From Clostridia bacterium (GTDB lineage Bacteria > Bacillota > Clostridia > TANB77 > CAG-508): 52,815 nt of DNA. The stretch is from positions 1-52,815 of the forward strand of contig JAFTFU010000049.1 in NCBI GenBank assembly GCA_017458285.1, read 5' to 3'. Below, piece after piece: positions 17,410-25,212 of this stretch (position 1 is its first letter; the number at the start of each line of letters is the position of its first letter). A model generated the notes under the pieces. That model saw only the letters and a list, made by a program, of their open reading frames with translations, searched no databases and was not told the DNA's origin. The translations under genes were made by a program, and so were the position numbers.

Positions 17410-18267
17410 TTGAATAAAATAAATGAAGTACAAAATTCAAAAGAAATAAAAGAAGCAATATTTTCTCAAAAAATGTTGTATCATGAAATGTATAGATATA
17501 GAATAATTTCATTTGTTATCTTAATAGTAGGAATAATATTGGTAAAAATATTAGAAAATAATAACATTAATGAGATAGTTGTAGTTATAATCGATTTAAT
17601 TTTTGCAATTATATTTGGATTAATTAATAAATTATCCAGTAATAAATGTAAATATGCTGCTGCCATACAAGAATTTGTTGATATAACATTATATGAATTT
17701 GAAATCATTGATAATCAAATAGATGATATTAAATTAGAAGAAATTAAAGAGGAAATGTATGAAACAATTAAAAGACATAAAAAGGAATATAAAAAACAAA
17801 TAAATTCAACAGGAGATTCACCAGAACATGGAGTAGCTGATTGGTATACAAATATATCAGAGGATTTAGAAATGAAAGACGCAATTATTAAATGTCAAAA
17901 ACAAAATACATGGTGGGACAAAGAACAGGATAAAATATATTTTATATTTAAAATAGTATTTACAACGATATTAATATTAACATTAGTGGTTTTGTTTAGA
18001 AATATGTGGCAGATAATTGTTATAACAGCAGTTAGTATTGCTATAGAGGTTTATGGTTTATATAAAAAGTATAAGGATTATGTAAGATTGTCAATAGAGA
18101 TAAAAACATCAGAAGACATATATCTTAAGGGCAAAGATGAAAAAATATTAAAAGACATACAGTCTAAAATATTTGAAAGAAGAAAAACTGGATACAAGGT
18201 GCCTGATTTTTTACATAATTTTAAATCAATGGATTTACATGAAAAGTATAAAAGAGTTTTTAAGTAG
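17410..18267 (+). CDS. S-4TM family putative pore-forming effector (CBASS effector)
   Basis: A TTG start at 17410 has AGGAGG 9 bp upstream. The 285-residue protein has two TM helices near residues 33-75 and two more near 185-225. In between lies the signature of the S-4TM (SMODS-associated 4TM) family: D-W-Y at about residue 142, then C-Q-K-Q-N-T-W-W-D near residues 162-170. Family members are predicted to open membrane pores on binding a cyclic nucleotide, killing the infected cell. The gene is followed after 15 bp by the CD-NTase that would make that signal, and then by an E2-like gene. Confidence 0.8.
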   Translation: MNKINEVQNSKEIKEAIFSQKMLYHEMYRYRIISFVILIVGIILVKILENNNINEIVVVIIDLIFAIIFGLINKLSSNKCKYAAAIQEFVDITLYEFEIIDNQIDDIKLEEIKEEMYETIKRHKKEYKKQINSTGDSPEHGVADWYTNISEDLEMKDAIIKCQKQNTWWDKEQDKIYFIFKIVFTTILILTLVVLFRNMWQIIVITAVSIAIEVYGLYKKYKDYVRLSIEIKTSEDIYLKGKDEKILKDIQSKIFERRKTGYKVPDFLHNFKSMDLHEKYKRVFK

Positions 18268-18282
18268 AAAGGAATAAATAAT

Positions 18283-19452
18283 ATGAGTGACAAAAATAGG
18301 AATTTAGAAGAAATAATAAAAAAGATTGATATAACTGAAACTATGGCAGAGAATGCCGAAAGTAAATATAAAGCTGTAGCAAAAGAATTATGTGCGAAAG
18401 GTTTAGATGTAGATATTTATCCTCAAGGATCCTTTGCATTAGGAACAGTGGTAAGACCTTTTACAGAAGGAAAAGATGTAGACTATGATTTGGATTTTAT
18501 ATGTGAGATTAACCAAAAAAAGAAAAATACAACACCACATGTAATAAAAAATAGCGTTGGTGATGTATTAATAAACAGCGGAAGAAAAGTAAAAGAAGAT
18601 GACACATGTTGGATAATAGATTATGCTAATATTCAAGATAATATAGGTTTCAAATTGGATATTGTACCTGCTGTACAGGAAGAACCAGAAATGATAAATA
18701 ATTTAGTTGCACAGGGAGTATTAGAACAATATGCGAATACTGCAATAGCAATAACTATTAAGAAAAACAATGTGTACGATTGGGGAAATGGAAATGCAAA
18801 AGGTTATACCAAATGGTTTCAAGATATAAATGCACCATTTTTAGATTATAAAACAAGAGAGAAAAAAGGAGTTTTTGAAGCAACTATTGAAGATGTTCCA
18901 AATACAACTCGAAAATCAAATTTGCAAAGAGTTATTCAAATATTAAAAAGACACAGAGATATATATTATTACAATATAAGGGAAAGTGACAAACCAAATT
19001 CAGCAATTATTACTACTTTAGTAGCAAGGATTGGAGAATTTGCAAATCCAAATTTATCTCTTTTAGAATTATTAGAATTTGTTGTTAATGAATTAAATAT
19101 ATATTCAAAATTACAAATTCAGGACCATTCTACATTTTTAATGGAAAATGTTAATAAATATACAATAAGGAAAAAAGGAAAAGAATGGGTAATTCCAAAT
19201 CCAGTTAATCCAGAAAATAATTTAGCTAGTTATTGGACTGATAGGACTGCTAATCAATTTTTTAAATGGCTTATAGAAGTAAATAAAGATTTAGTAGTTT
19301 CAAGAGATTATGATGATGAAAAATATGTAGTGGCTTTAAAAAATGGATTAGGAAGCAAATTAGTTGAACAAAGCTTAAACGAATTAAATTTGAAAAATAT
19401 AGATAAGGAACCTGTACAAGTATCAACTATTAAACCATGGAGAAGTATGTAG
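18283..19452 (+). CDS. CD-NTase (SMODS nucleotidyltransferase), CBASS cyclic-nucleotide synthase
   Basis: A 389-residue cGAS/DncV-like enzyme. It should make a cyclic oligonucleotide from NTPs upon phage infection. The polymerase-beta-fold motif G-S-F-A-L-G-T is at residues 49-55. The acidic pair D-V-D-Y-D (Asp65/67/69) is followed by the third acidic residue in K-L-D-I-V-P (Asp126). The helical OAS-like C-terminal region continues to the end. The length is typical. An AGAAAGGA ribosome site precedes the ATG, and the E2-like gene starts directly after its TAG with no gap. The nucleotide product is not predictable by eye. Confidence 0.9.
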   Translation: MSDKNRNLEEIIKKIDITETMAENAESKYKAVAKELCAKGLDVDIYPQGSFALGTVVRPFTEGKDVDYDLDFICEINQKKKNTTPHVIKNSVGDVLINSGRKVKEDDTCWIIDYANIQDNIGFKLDIVPAVQEEPEMINNLVAQGVLEQYANTAIAITIKKNNVYDWGNGNAKGYTKWFQDINAPFLDYKTREKKGVFEATIEDVPNTTRKSNLQRVIQILKRHRDIYYYNIRESDKPNSAIITTLVARIGEFANPNLSLLELLEFVVNELNIYSKLQIQDHSTFLMENVNKYTIRKKGKEWVIPNPVNPENNLASYWTDRTANQFFKWLIEVNKDLVVSRDYDDEKYVVALKNGLGSKLVEQSLNELNLKNIDKEPVQVSTIKPWRSM

Positions 19453-20166
19453 ATGAATAATATTGAATTAAATTTTATTGAGCTAAACAAGGAATATCCA
19501 TACTTACAGATAAAACTCGTAAATGATAAGTATATGATTGATGGAAGAGTCAGAATATATGCTACTAATGATGATGTTCAGTTAATGGATGATTTTACAA
19601 TTGTTATGGAAGTTCCATTAGGTTTTCCTAATGAACTTCCTGTAATAAAAGAAACTTCTAATAAAATACCTAAAACATTTGAGCACGTTAATATAGATAA
19701 ATCATTATGTCTTGGAATAGAAACAGAAATAAAAATTAAACTTAAAGAAAATCCAACATTACTAAATTGGTTTCAAACCTTTGTAGTAAATTATTTTTAT
19801 AGTGCTATGTACTATAGTAAATATGGTAGGATTCCATATGGAGAAAGACCTCATGGTACAAAAGGAATAATTCAATTTTATATGGATTTTTTAAATGTTG
19901 ATAGCATACAGAAAATATATGATATTTTGAATGCTATAGAAATGGATGACATAAAAGATTTTTATAAGTGTCCATGTGGAAACTTTAAAAAAATACGAAA
20001 ATGCCATTTAAGTCAAATAAATCTATTAAAAAAAGTAGGAGTAAAATCAGATTTAAAAGAAATTTCAAAACTTATTAAAAGAAAAGAAACAGCTACTTTT
20101 ATATACCCATATAGTAATGAAGAATATTATAGGAGATTTGGTTGGATAAAAAAATATAATAATTGA
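19453..20166 (+). CDS. E2-like CBASS accessory protein with C-terminal SEC-C-type motif
   Basis: A 237-residue protein. Residues about 1-130 resemble prokaryotic E2-like (ubiquitin-conjugating fold) proteins, with the P-L-G-F-P-N-E-L-P turn near residue 55 and the candidate catalytic Cys86 in D-K-S-L-C-L-G. The second part contains C-P-C-G-N-F-K-K-I-R-K-C-H (residues 173-185), matching the zinc-binding SEC-C motif of SecA-tail type. No E1 or JAB gene is adjacent, so the operon resembles the short type II CBASS arrangement in which an E2-only protein modifies or primes the CD-NTase. It starts directly on the CD-NTase stop (no spacer), so the two are translationally coupled. Confidence 0.78.
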   Translation: MNNIELNFIELNKEYPYLQIKLVNDKYMIDGRVRIYATNDDVQLMDDFTIVMEVPLGFPNELPVIKETSNKIPKTFEHVNIDKSLCLGIETEIKIKLKENPTLLNWFQTFVVNYFYSAMYYSKYGRIPYGERPHGTKGIIQFYMDFLNVDSIQKIYDILNAIEMDDIKDFYKCPCGNFKKIRKCHLSQINLLKKVGVKSDLKEISKLIKRKETATFIYPYSNEEYYRRFGWIKKYNN

Positions 20167-20223
20167 AAAAAATAAAAAAGTATGATAGTATAACTTTGGT
20201 AAAATAGAAAGGATGATGAAAAT

Positions 20224-21075
20224 TTGAACAACAATATTTTAAAAGCAATTATTAATTTGGTGCAAACGCCTTCATTCGAACTAAAAGAGTATTACAGTAA
20301 TCATAATAGGGCAAATAGCATGGGAGATGCACTTGAAGAATATATAAAAGACATTTTTGCAGGTACATATGCAATTAAAAATGAACAAGAACGATTAGAG
20401 AAAATAAGTGAAGTTTTTAGTTATTTAGGTAACAACTCTAATCCACCAGATGCAATGATAAAGAAGGGTGATGCAATAGAAGTTAAAAAAATAGAAAATA
20501 ATAATGCTTCATTAGCATTGAATTCATCGTATCCAAAACATAAATTGTATGCTGATAGTCCAATGATAAGTTTACATTGTAGAGATGCAGAAGAATGGGA
20601 CGAAAAGGATATTATTTATGCAGTTGGTGTGGTAGATAATAATAAATTAATGAATTTAAGTCTTGTTTATGGATTAGATTATTGTGCAAGTGAAGAAACA
20701 TATACCAAAATAAAAACAAAGATTAAAGACGGAGTTGAAGCTATACCTGGCGTAGAGTTTGCGGAAACCAGAGAGTTAGGTAGAGTCAACAAAGTTGATC
20801 CATTAGGAATTACATATTTAAGAGTTCGTGGAATGTGGGGAATAGAAAATCCATGGACAGTATTTAGATATGTATACGAAAAGGATTTAAGTAAAGAGTT
20901 TAATTTTTTTGCAATAATAAATGAAGAAAAATATGCAGATTTTAATAAAGAAGATAGAAAAGAATTTGAGGATTTTATTAGGAATAGTGATTTGAATATG
21001 ACAAAAGTAAAAATAAAAAATCCAGATAATCCAGCTATTTTAAATGTAGCATATTTAATAACATACAGCAAATAA
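20224..21075 (+). CDS. Type II restriction endonuclease, NgoPII family (predicted GGCC)
   Basis: A TTG start at 20224 follows GAAAGGATGATG. The 283-residue protein begins with the [11 protein letters not shown] segment typical of NgoPII-like enzymes. The PD-(D/E)xK site is P-P-D-A (Asp76) followed by E-V-K-K (Glu86, Lys88). NgoPII cuts GGCC, and the next gene encodes a methyltransferase very close to M.HaeIII, also GGCC-specific, which supports the specificity. The frame is intact with no sign of decay. It would need an active partner methyltransferase to be tolerated. Confidence 0.85.
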   Translation: MNNNILKAIINLVQTPSFELKEYYSNHNRANSMGDALEEYIKDIFAGTYAIKNEQERLEKISEVFSYLGNNSNPPDAMIKKGDAIEVKKIENNNASLALNSSYPKHKLYADSPMISLHCRDAEEWDEKDIIYAVGVVDNNKLMNLSLVYGLDYCASEETYTKIKTKIKDGVEAIPGVEFAETRELGRVNKVDPLGITYLRVRGMWGIENPWTVFRYVYEKDLSKEFNFFAIINEEKYADFNKEDRKEFEDFIRNSDLNMTKVKIKNPDNPAILNVAYLITYSK

Positions 21076-21085
21076 GGAGGATTTT

Positions 21086-22064
21086 ATGAAAGTTATTAGT
21101 CTTTTTTCAGGGGCTGGGGGATTAGATTTAGGATTTGAAAAAGCAGGTTTTGAAATAGAATGGGCAAATGAGTTTGATAAATCAATATGGGAAACATATG
21201 AAAAAAATCATAGTAATTATTTAGATAAAAGAGATATAAGAAAAATACCATTAAATGAGATTCCTGAATGTGATGGGATAATTGGAGGACCACCATGTCA
21301 AAGCTGGAGCGAAGCCCGGGGCATGCAAAGGTATTAATGATGATAGAGGAAAATTATTTTATGAATTTATAAAGATTTTAAATGATAAAAAACCAAAATT
21401 TTTTGTAGCAGAAAACGTATCAGGAATGCTTGCAGAAAAACATAAAGATGCAGTACAAAACTTTATAAAAATGTTTAAAGAAACAGGTTATAATGTCAAT
21501 TTATATCTAGTAAATGCTGCAGACTATGGTGTGCCACAAGACAGAAAAAGGGTATTTTACATAGGATTTAGAGAAGATCTAAATATAAAATTTGATTTTC
21601 CAAAACCATTAGGGAAGAAGGTAAATTTAAAAGAAGCTATTGGAGATTTACAAGATACAGCTATCCCTGCATTAGAAAAAAATAAAACAAATGGAGTTTA
21701 CTGTAAATTTCCAAATAATGAATATATGACTGGAGGCTTTTCTACTATATATATGTCAAGAAATCGTGTAAGAAGTTGGGATGAACAATCATTTACAATA
21801 CAAGCTGGAGGCAGACATGCTCCACTACATCCTCAAGCACCCAAAATGACATTTGTAGAAAAAAATAAAAGAGAATTTGTAAAAGGAAAAGAAGACTTAT
21901 ATAGAAGATTATCAGTTAGAGAATGTGCAAGAATTCAAACTTTTCCAGATAGTTTTCAATTCTATTATACAGATGTAGCTGATGGATATAAAATGGTAGG
22001 AAATGCTGTTCCTGTAAGATTAGCTAACGTAGTCGCAAATGCGATAAAAAATAGTTTAGAGTAA
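21086..22064 (+). CDS. DNA (cytosine-5) methyltransferase, HaeIII-like, requires +1 shift at CGG 21317
   Basis: Two overlapping frames together give a complete 325-residue C5 methyltransferase strongly resembling M.HaeIII (GGCC). Frame one carries motif I ([11 protein letters not shown]) and motif [13 protein letters not shown], with the catalytic Cys. It then meets CGG at 21317-21319 and would end at TAA 21335. Skipping the C (GCC-C-GGG) gives [14 protein letters not shown], aligned without gaps to the family, then [15 protein letters not shown], the target-recognition region and G-N-A-V-P-V. Nothing else is damaged. AAGGAGG precedes the ATG, 10 bp after the nuclease gene. It is either decoded by +1 frameshifting, a single-base error, or a very recent mutation. 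Confidence 0.85.
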
Positions 22065-22088
22065 TAAAATATATTAAAAAAATTTGAG

Positions 22089-22119
22089 AACTGTGAATTA
22101 AATTTCACAGTTTTTTTAA
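22089..22119 (+). terminator. Rho-independent terminator after the methyltransferase
   Basis: Stem AACTGTGAA (22089-22097) / TTCACAGTT (22104-22112) followed by a run of T. Confidence 0.85.
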
Positions 22120-22135
22120 TAAAAAATGTACTCCC

Positions 22136-22240
22136 AGCGGGCAAAAAAGGTTTTAGGGAAAAATTCCCTAAACAGCTAAATGGTGTCAAAACACCAAGCT
22201 GGCGAATTTTGGGCACTAAAAAATGCTCTCCAAAATTCGT
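22136..22240 (+). ncRNA. Three-hairpin structured intergenic region
   Basis: There are three consecutive perfect stems. TTTAGGGAA/TTCCCTAAA is at 22152-22172. CAGCT plus TGGTGT pair with ACACCA plus AGCTG at 22173-22201. CGAATTTTGG/CCAAAATTCG is at 22203-22239. The stretch is richer in GC than its surroundings and has no coding frame. It lies after a terminator and before a promoter at 22266, so it could be an independent small RNA, a protein-binding site or a recombination-related structure. Confidence 0.4.
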
Positions 22241-22265
22241 TAATAATAAAATTTCAGAAAGGGTG

Positions 22266-22294
22266 CTGACAAATTAAATAGAGCACGTTATACT
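22266..22294 (+). promoter_or_regulatory. Promoter with GAGCACGT in the spacer (copy 1)
   Basis: CTGACA at 22266, 17-bp spacer ending GAGCACGT, TATACT at 22289. The spacer is nearly identical to that of the recombinase promoter at 23376. Confidence 0.65.
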
Positions 22295-22325
22295 ACTAGT
22301 AAATTTATATTTGGAGGTAGTGGAA

Positions 22326-22628
22326 ATGGAGAATGAACAAAGTATTTTAAATCAATTATTTGTTAGCAAAGAAGAAAATATTTGTGCTTTAAATGAGTAT
22401 GATAAGAAAAGGATTAAAGAACTGACAAAAGATAGTGATACTTATCAAATGCTCTTAGATAAATTAGAAGATTTGTCAGATAATGATATATCAAAATCTA
22501 AAGTAAAAGATAGTTTAGAAAGTTATATTGATAAAGTTAATGTGATTGGATCTTATGAAAATGAAAAATTTTATAAGATTGGATTTGCTGATGCAATGAA
22601 CTTGGTATTTGAGTGTATAAAACGATAA
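22326..22628 (+). CDS. Small hypothetical protein (100 aa), possibly DUF6809-like
   Basis: The ATG at 22326 follows TTTGGAGGTAG at correct distance; an upstream TTG in the same frame lies inside that ribosome site and is not used. The product is acidic and alpha-helical (D-K-L-E-D-L-S-D-N-D, then F-Y-K-I-G-F-A-D-A-M-N-L-V-F-E). Its length and the final F-x-x-G-x-x-x-A helix recall small DUF6809-type proteins of clostridial mobile elements, but the match is weak. It has its own promoter and terminator. Confidence 0.6.
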   Translation: MENEQSILNQLFVSKEENICALNEYDKKRIKELTKDSDTYQMLLDKLEDLSDNDISKSKVKDSLESYIDKVNVIGSYENEKFYKIGFADAMNLVFECIKR

Positions 22629-22657
22629 ATATAATATAAAGAAATTTTTTCGATAGG

Positions 22658-22688
22658 CATGTGGAATTAACCACATGTTTATTTTTTT
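22658..22688 (+). terminator. Rho-independent terminator
   Basis: CATGTGG (22658-22664), loop AATTAA, CCACATG (22671-22677), then TTTATTTTTTT. Confidence 0.85.
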
Positions 22689-22689
22689 G

Positions 22690-22955
22690 CAAAAAATTAA
22701 AAATTTTTCATTTTACCCGTCATATTTTTAATTTTAGAGTGCTGTTAAGGTTAAGAGAAGAAATTTTAAATTTGCCCATAACCTTTTTGAAATTTAATCG
22801 CTGTTAATAGTAGAAGAAAAAATAAAAAAATTTTCATATTTCCCATAAAATTTTAAAATTTAAATTGTTGTTAATATTAGGAATAAAAAAATAAAAATTT
22901 TTCATTTTGCCCATAACATTTTGGATTTTCAATTGCTGTTAATAGTAGAGGGATA
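22690..22955 (+). repeat. Four degenerate tandem repeats (59-68 bp period)
   Basis: The anchor GCTGTTAA (third copy GTTGTTAA) recurs at 22741, 22800, 22867 and 22935. Each copy also carries an ATTTTCAT/ATTTTGCCCATAA-like block upstream of the anchor. There is no coding frame. The arrangement resembles iterons or multiple binding sites for an element-encoded protein. Confidence 0.55.
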
Positions 22956-23071
22956 AAAATTGTGACAATTTTAATTTTTCTCGCCTGTAGTTGTGGGTAA
23001 CAAAATCGCACATTGACAAATACACTTAATTTAAGTGTCATAAATAGCCATTTTCTTTAATATTCTGTATT

Positions 23072-23200
23072 AACCTAAATTAATAATCGCCATTTGGCGT
23101 TGTTAAACTTCACATTAAATCTAATCAACGTGCAGCAAGCACGCCTCATAGATTTAATGCTCGTTTGCCTAGCCAAATAACAATTCTTAATTTAGGTTTG
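23072..23200 (+). other. Palindrome-rich region upstream of the recombinase unit
   Basis: An outer pair CCTAAATTAA / TTAATTTAGG encloses several hairpins: CGCCATTTGGCG, and a nested pair ATTAAATCTA / TAGATTTAAT containing CGTGC-AGCAA-GCACG. It could be a regulatory RNA, a transfer origin (oriT-like), or a replication origin. No relaxase gene is present to support oriT. Together with 22690-22955 it fills the 586-bp gap without a gene. Confidence 0.4.
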
Positions 23201-23214
23201 GTTAGGAGGAAACA

Positions 23215-23361
23215 ATGAATGAGGATAATGTTGATACAAAAGATAATAAATTAGAGTTTAATACATATTGTATTTTTACAGAAGAAAAGCAGGATATTAA
23301 AAACACGATAGGATTAGTTTTTAAAGATTATTTGGAAAGTATAAAGGTTAAAAATAAGTAA
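23215..23361 (+). CDS. Small protein upstream of the recombinase (48 aa, TnpW-like position)
   Basis: AGGAGGA lies 6 bp before the ATG. The 48-codon frame has a polar start, a strand-like F-N-T-Y-C-I-F-T-E-E segment and a helix I-G-L-V-F-K-D-Y-L-E-S-I. Short proteins of this kind (often called TnpW) commonly precede serine recombinases in clostridial elements. The resemblance is in size, position and pattern rather than clear sequence identity. Confidence 0.5.
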   Translation: MNEDNVDTKDNKLEFNTYCIFTEEKQDIKNTIGLVFKDYLESIKVKNK

Positions 23362-23375
23362 TTATATTAAAATAT

Positions 23376-23404
23376 TTGCAAAATTTAATTGAGCACGTTA
23401 CAAT
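23376..23404 (+). promoter_or_regulatory. Promoter of the serine recombinase with GAGCACGT spacer (copy 2)
   Basis: TTGCAA at 23376, 17-bp spacer AATTTAATTGAGCACGT, TACAAT at 23399. The spacer differs from that at 22266 by two bases. Confidence 0.65.
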
Positions 23405-23436
23405 TAATGAATAGATGATTACGGATAGGAGGTTAA

Positions 23437-25090
23437 ATGCTGGATTTAAGAAGTCAAAATTTCAAAGTACGGAATGTATATCAGACTATCTAGAGAAGAT
23501 GGCGACAAGCAAGAAAGCGAAAGTATCGGTAATCAAAGAAAAATTTTGCAAAGATATGTAAAGGAGAATAATCTATGTTTGGTTAAAGAGTATGTTGATG
23601 ATGGCATAAGTGGTACAACTTTCGATAGGCCTTCATTTAATGAGTTATTGAAAGATATAGAAAACAAAACCATTGATATGGTTATAACTAAAGATTTATC
23701 AAGACTTGGTAGAGATTATATTAAAACAGGATTTTATTTAGAGGACTATTTTCCTAAAAATAATATTAGATATGTTGCAATAACAGATGGAATAGATACA
23801 TATATAGATAGCACAAATAACGATATAACACCGTTTAAAGCAATAATGAATGATATGTATGCTAAAGACATTTCAAAAAAGATTAGAAGTGTTTTAAAGG
23901 AAAAGCAAAAGCAAGGAGAATATATGTGTAGTATTCCAGCTTATGGCTATAAAAGACATCCTACAATAAAAAATAAATTAATTGTAGATGAGCATGTAAG
24001 GGATATTGTAGAAAAGATTTTTGATATGTATTCAAATGGACATGGTAGTGTGGAGATTGTAAATTTCTTAAACTCAAATAAATACCTATCTCCAACAGGT
24101 TATAGAAAAACAGGACTAGTGCAAGATGAAAATAAAACAAATTACAACTGGAATGAAGTAACTTTATGCAATATGTTAAAAAATGAAGTCTATATCGGAA
24201 ATACAGTGCAAAATAAGAGGTCTATCATATCATATAAAGTTAAGAAATTTAGAACAGTTGATAAGGACGAACATATAAGAGTTGAAAACACACATGAAGC
24301 CATTATTGATAAAGATACATTTGAAAAGGTGCAATGTATTATTGAAAAAAGAGGAACAAATACAAGACTAAAATATGATTATTTACTTCGAGGATTGCTT
24401 TATTGCTATCATTGTAAAAGAAAACTGCAAATAGTTTTAAAGAAGAACTCTAAAAGAAATGCAAAATCACATCCCTATATAACATGTAGTGATGCAAAAG
24501 AGCGAGGATGTTATGCATTAAATATGAATTATGAGAAATTTGAAAAGCATATTATTTATGTTGTAAAAAAGATTGCCCAAATATATGCCGATAAAGAAAT
24601 TTTTTATTCAATTTATGAAAAATATCATAATAAAACTCTTGATATTAGAGAAGGATATAAGAGAAAAATTGAACAAATTGATAAAACAATATTTGATATA
24701 AACAATAATTTAGACAAGATGTATATGGATAAATTAAGAGGCGTTTTACAAGAAGAAGATTATGTTAGAGTATCACAAAAATTTAATCAAGAGAGGTTAA
24801 AATTAAATGAACAAAAGCAAGAATTAGAGCAAAAATTAATTGGAACAGACGATAAAATTGAAAACAAAAATCATACAAAAGAAGAAAAAGAATTAGATGA
24901 GTTAATAGAGAATTTTTTGAAGTTAGAGAAGATTGATAAGATATATTTGTATCGATTAATAAACAAAATTGAGATTGATAAAGACAAAAATATTTACATA
25001 TATTTTAACTTTTCAAAATTAAATTCTATTAATGAAAATCTAGATGAATTTATAAAAATTGAAGAAATTTTAAAAGAAAAAATATCGTAG
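23437..25090 (+). CDS. Large serine recombinase, requires +1 shift at CGG 23470 from its ribosome site
   Basis: AGGAGG at about 23429 points to ATG 23437. That frame gives M-L-D-L-R-S-Q-N-F-K-V, then CGG at 23470-23472, and stops shortly after. Skipping the C gives K-V-G-M-Y-I-R-L-S-R-E-D, the canonical start of the family, and a 550-residue protein. Domains are the resolvase fold (catalytic Ser in Y-I-R-L-S, then S-R-L-G-R-D-Y), the recombinase domain (A-Y-G-Y-K-R), a zinc ribbon with C-Y-H-C and two later Cys, and a coiled coil. Initiation at ATG 23474 is possible but has no ribosome site and loses the first beta strand. It is the predicted integrase of this element. Confidence 0.87.
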
Positions 25091-25147
25091 TGGACAACTA
25101 TGTTGTCCATAAAAACAAAAATATGGAGCACATAGTGCTCCGCTACG
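25086..25147 (+). terminator. Double-hairpin terminator at the recombinase end
   Basis: TGGACAA-CTATG-TTGTCCA (25091-25109) and GGAGCAC-ATA-GTGCTCC (25125-25141) are enclosed by a short outer pair TCGTAG/CTACGA. Confidence 0.65.
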
Positions 25148-25185
25148 AATATAATGAAACCAAGTAATCGCAATGAATTACACAC

Positions 25186-25212
25186 GGTTGAAAGTTTTTT
25201 AAATCCACACCT
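25186..25212. other. attR
   Basis: The element side carries GGTTGAAAGTTTTTTAAA (25186-25203), the left arm of the reconstructed attP. The core repeat TTTAAATCCACACCT runs 25198-25212 and is followed by M14 coding DNA. The crossover dinucleotide CC would be 25210-25211. Confidence 0.85.

Larger units (their letters stand above)
15114..25212. mobile_element. 10.1 kb integrative defence element inserted in an M14 peptidase gene
   Basis: It is bounded by direct repeats TTTAAATCCACACCT at 15114-15128 and 25198-25212. The interrupted host gene is intact on both sides and rejoins in frame once one repeat copy and the interior (10,084 bp) are removed. The right end carries a large serine recombinase gene. 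The cargo is an HTH protein, an AAA ATPase, a CBASS-like operon and a GGCC restriction-modification system. No relaxase, conjugation or phage structural gene is present, so it is an integrative or mobilisable island rather than an ICE or prophage. Confidence 0.92.

Noticed and set aside
19681..19690. GAGCACGTTA inside the E2-like gene as a regulatory site
   Set aside because: It encodes conserved-looking residues and has no good -35/-10 around it; probably chance.
15114..25212. Prophage or conjugative element
   Set aside because: No capsid, portal, terminase, relaxase, coupling protein or secretion genes were found.
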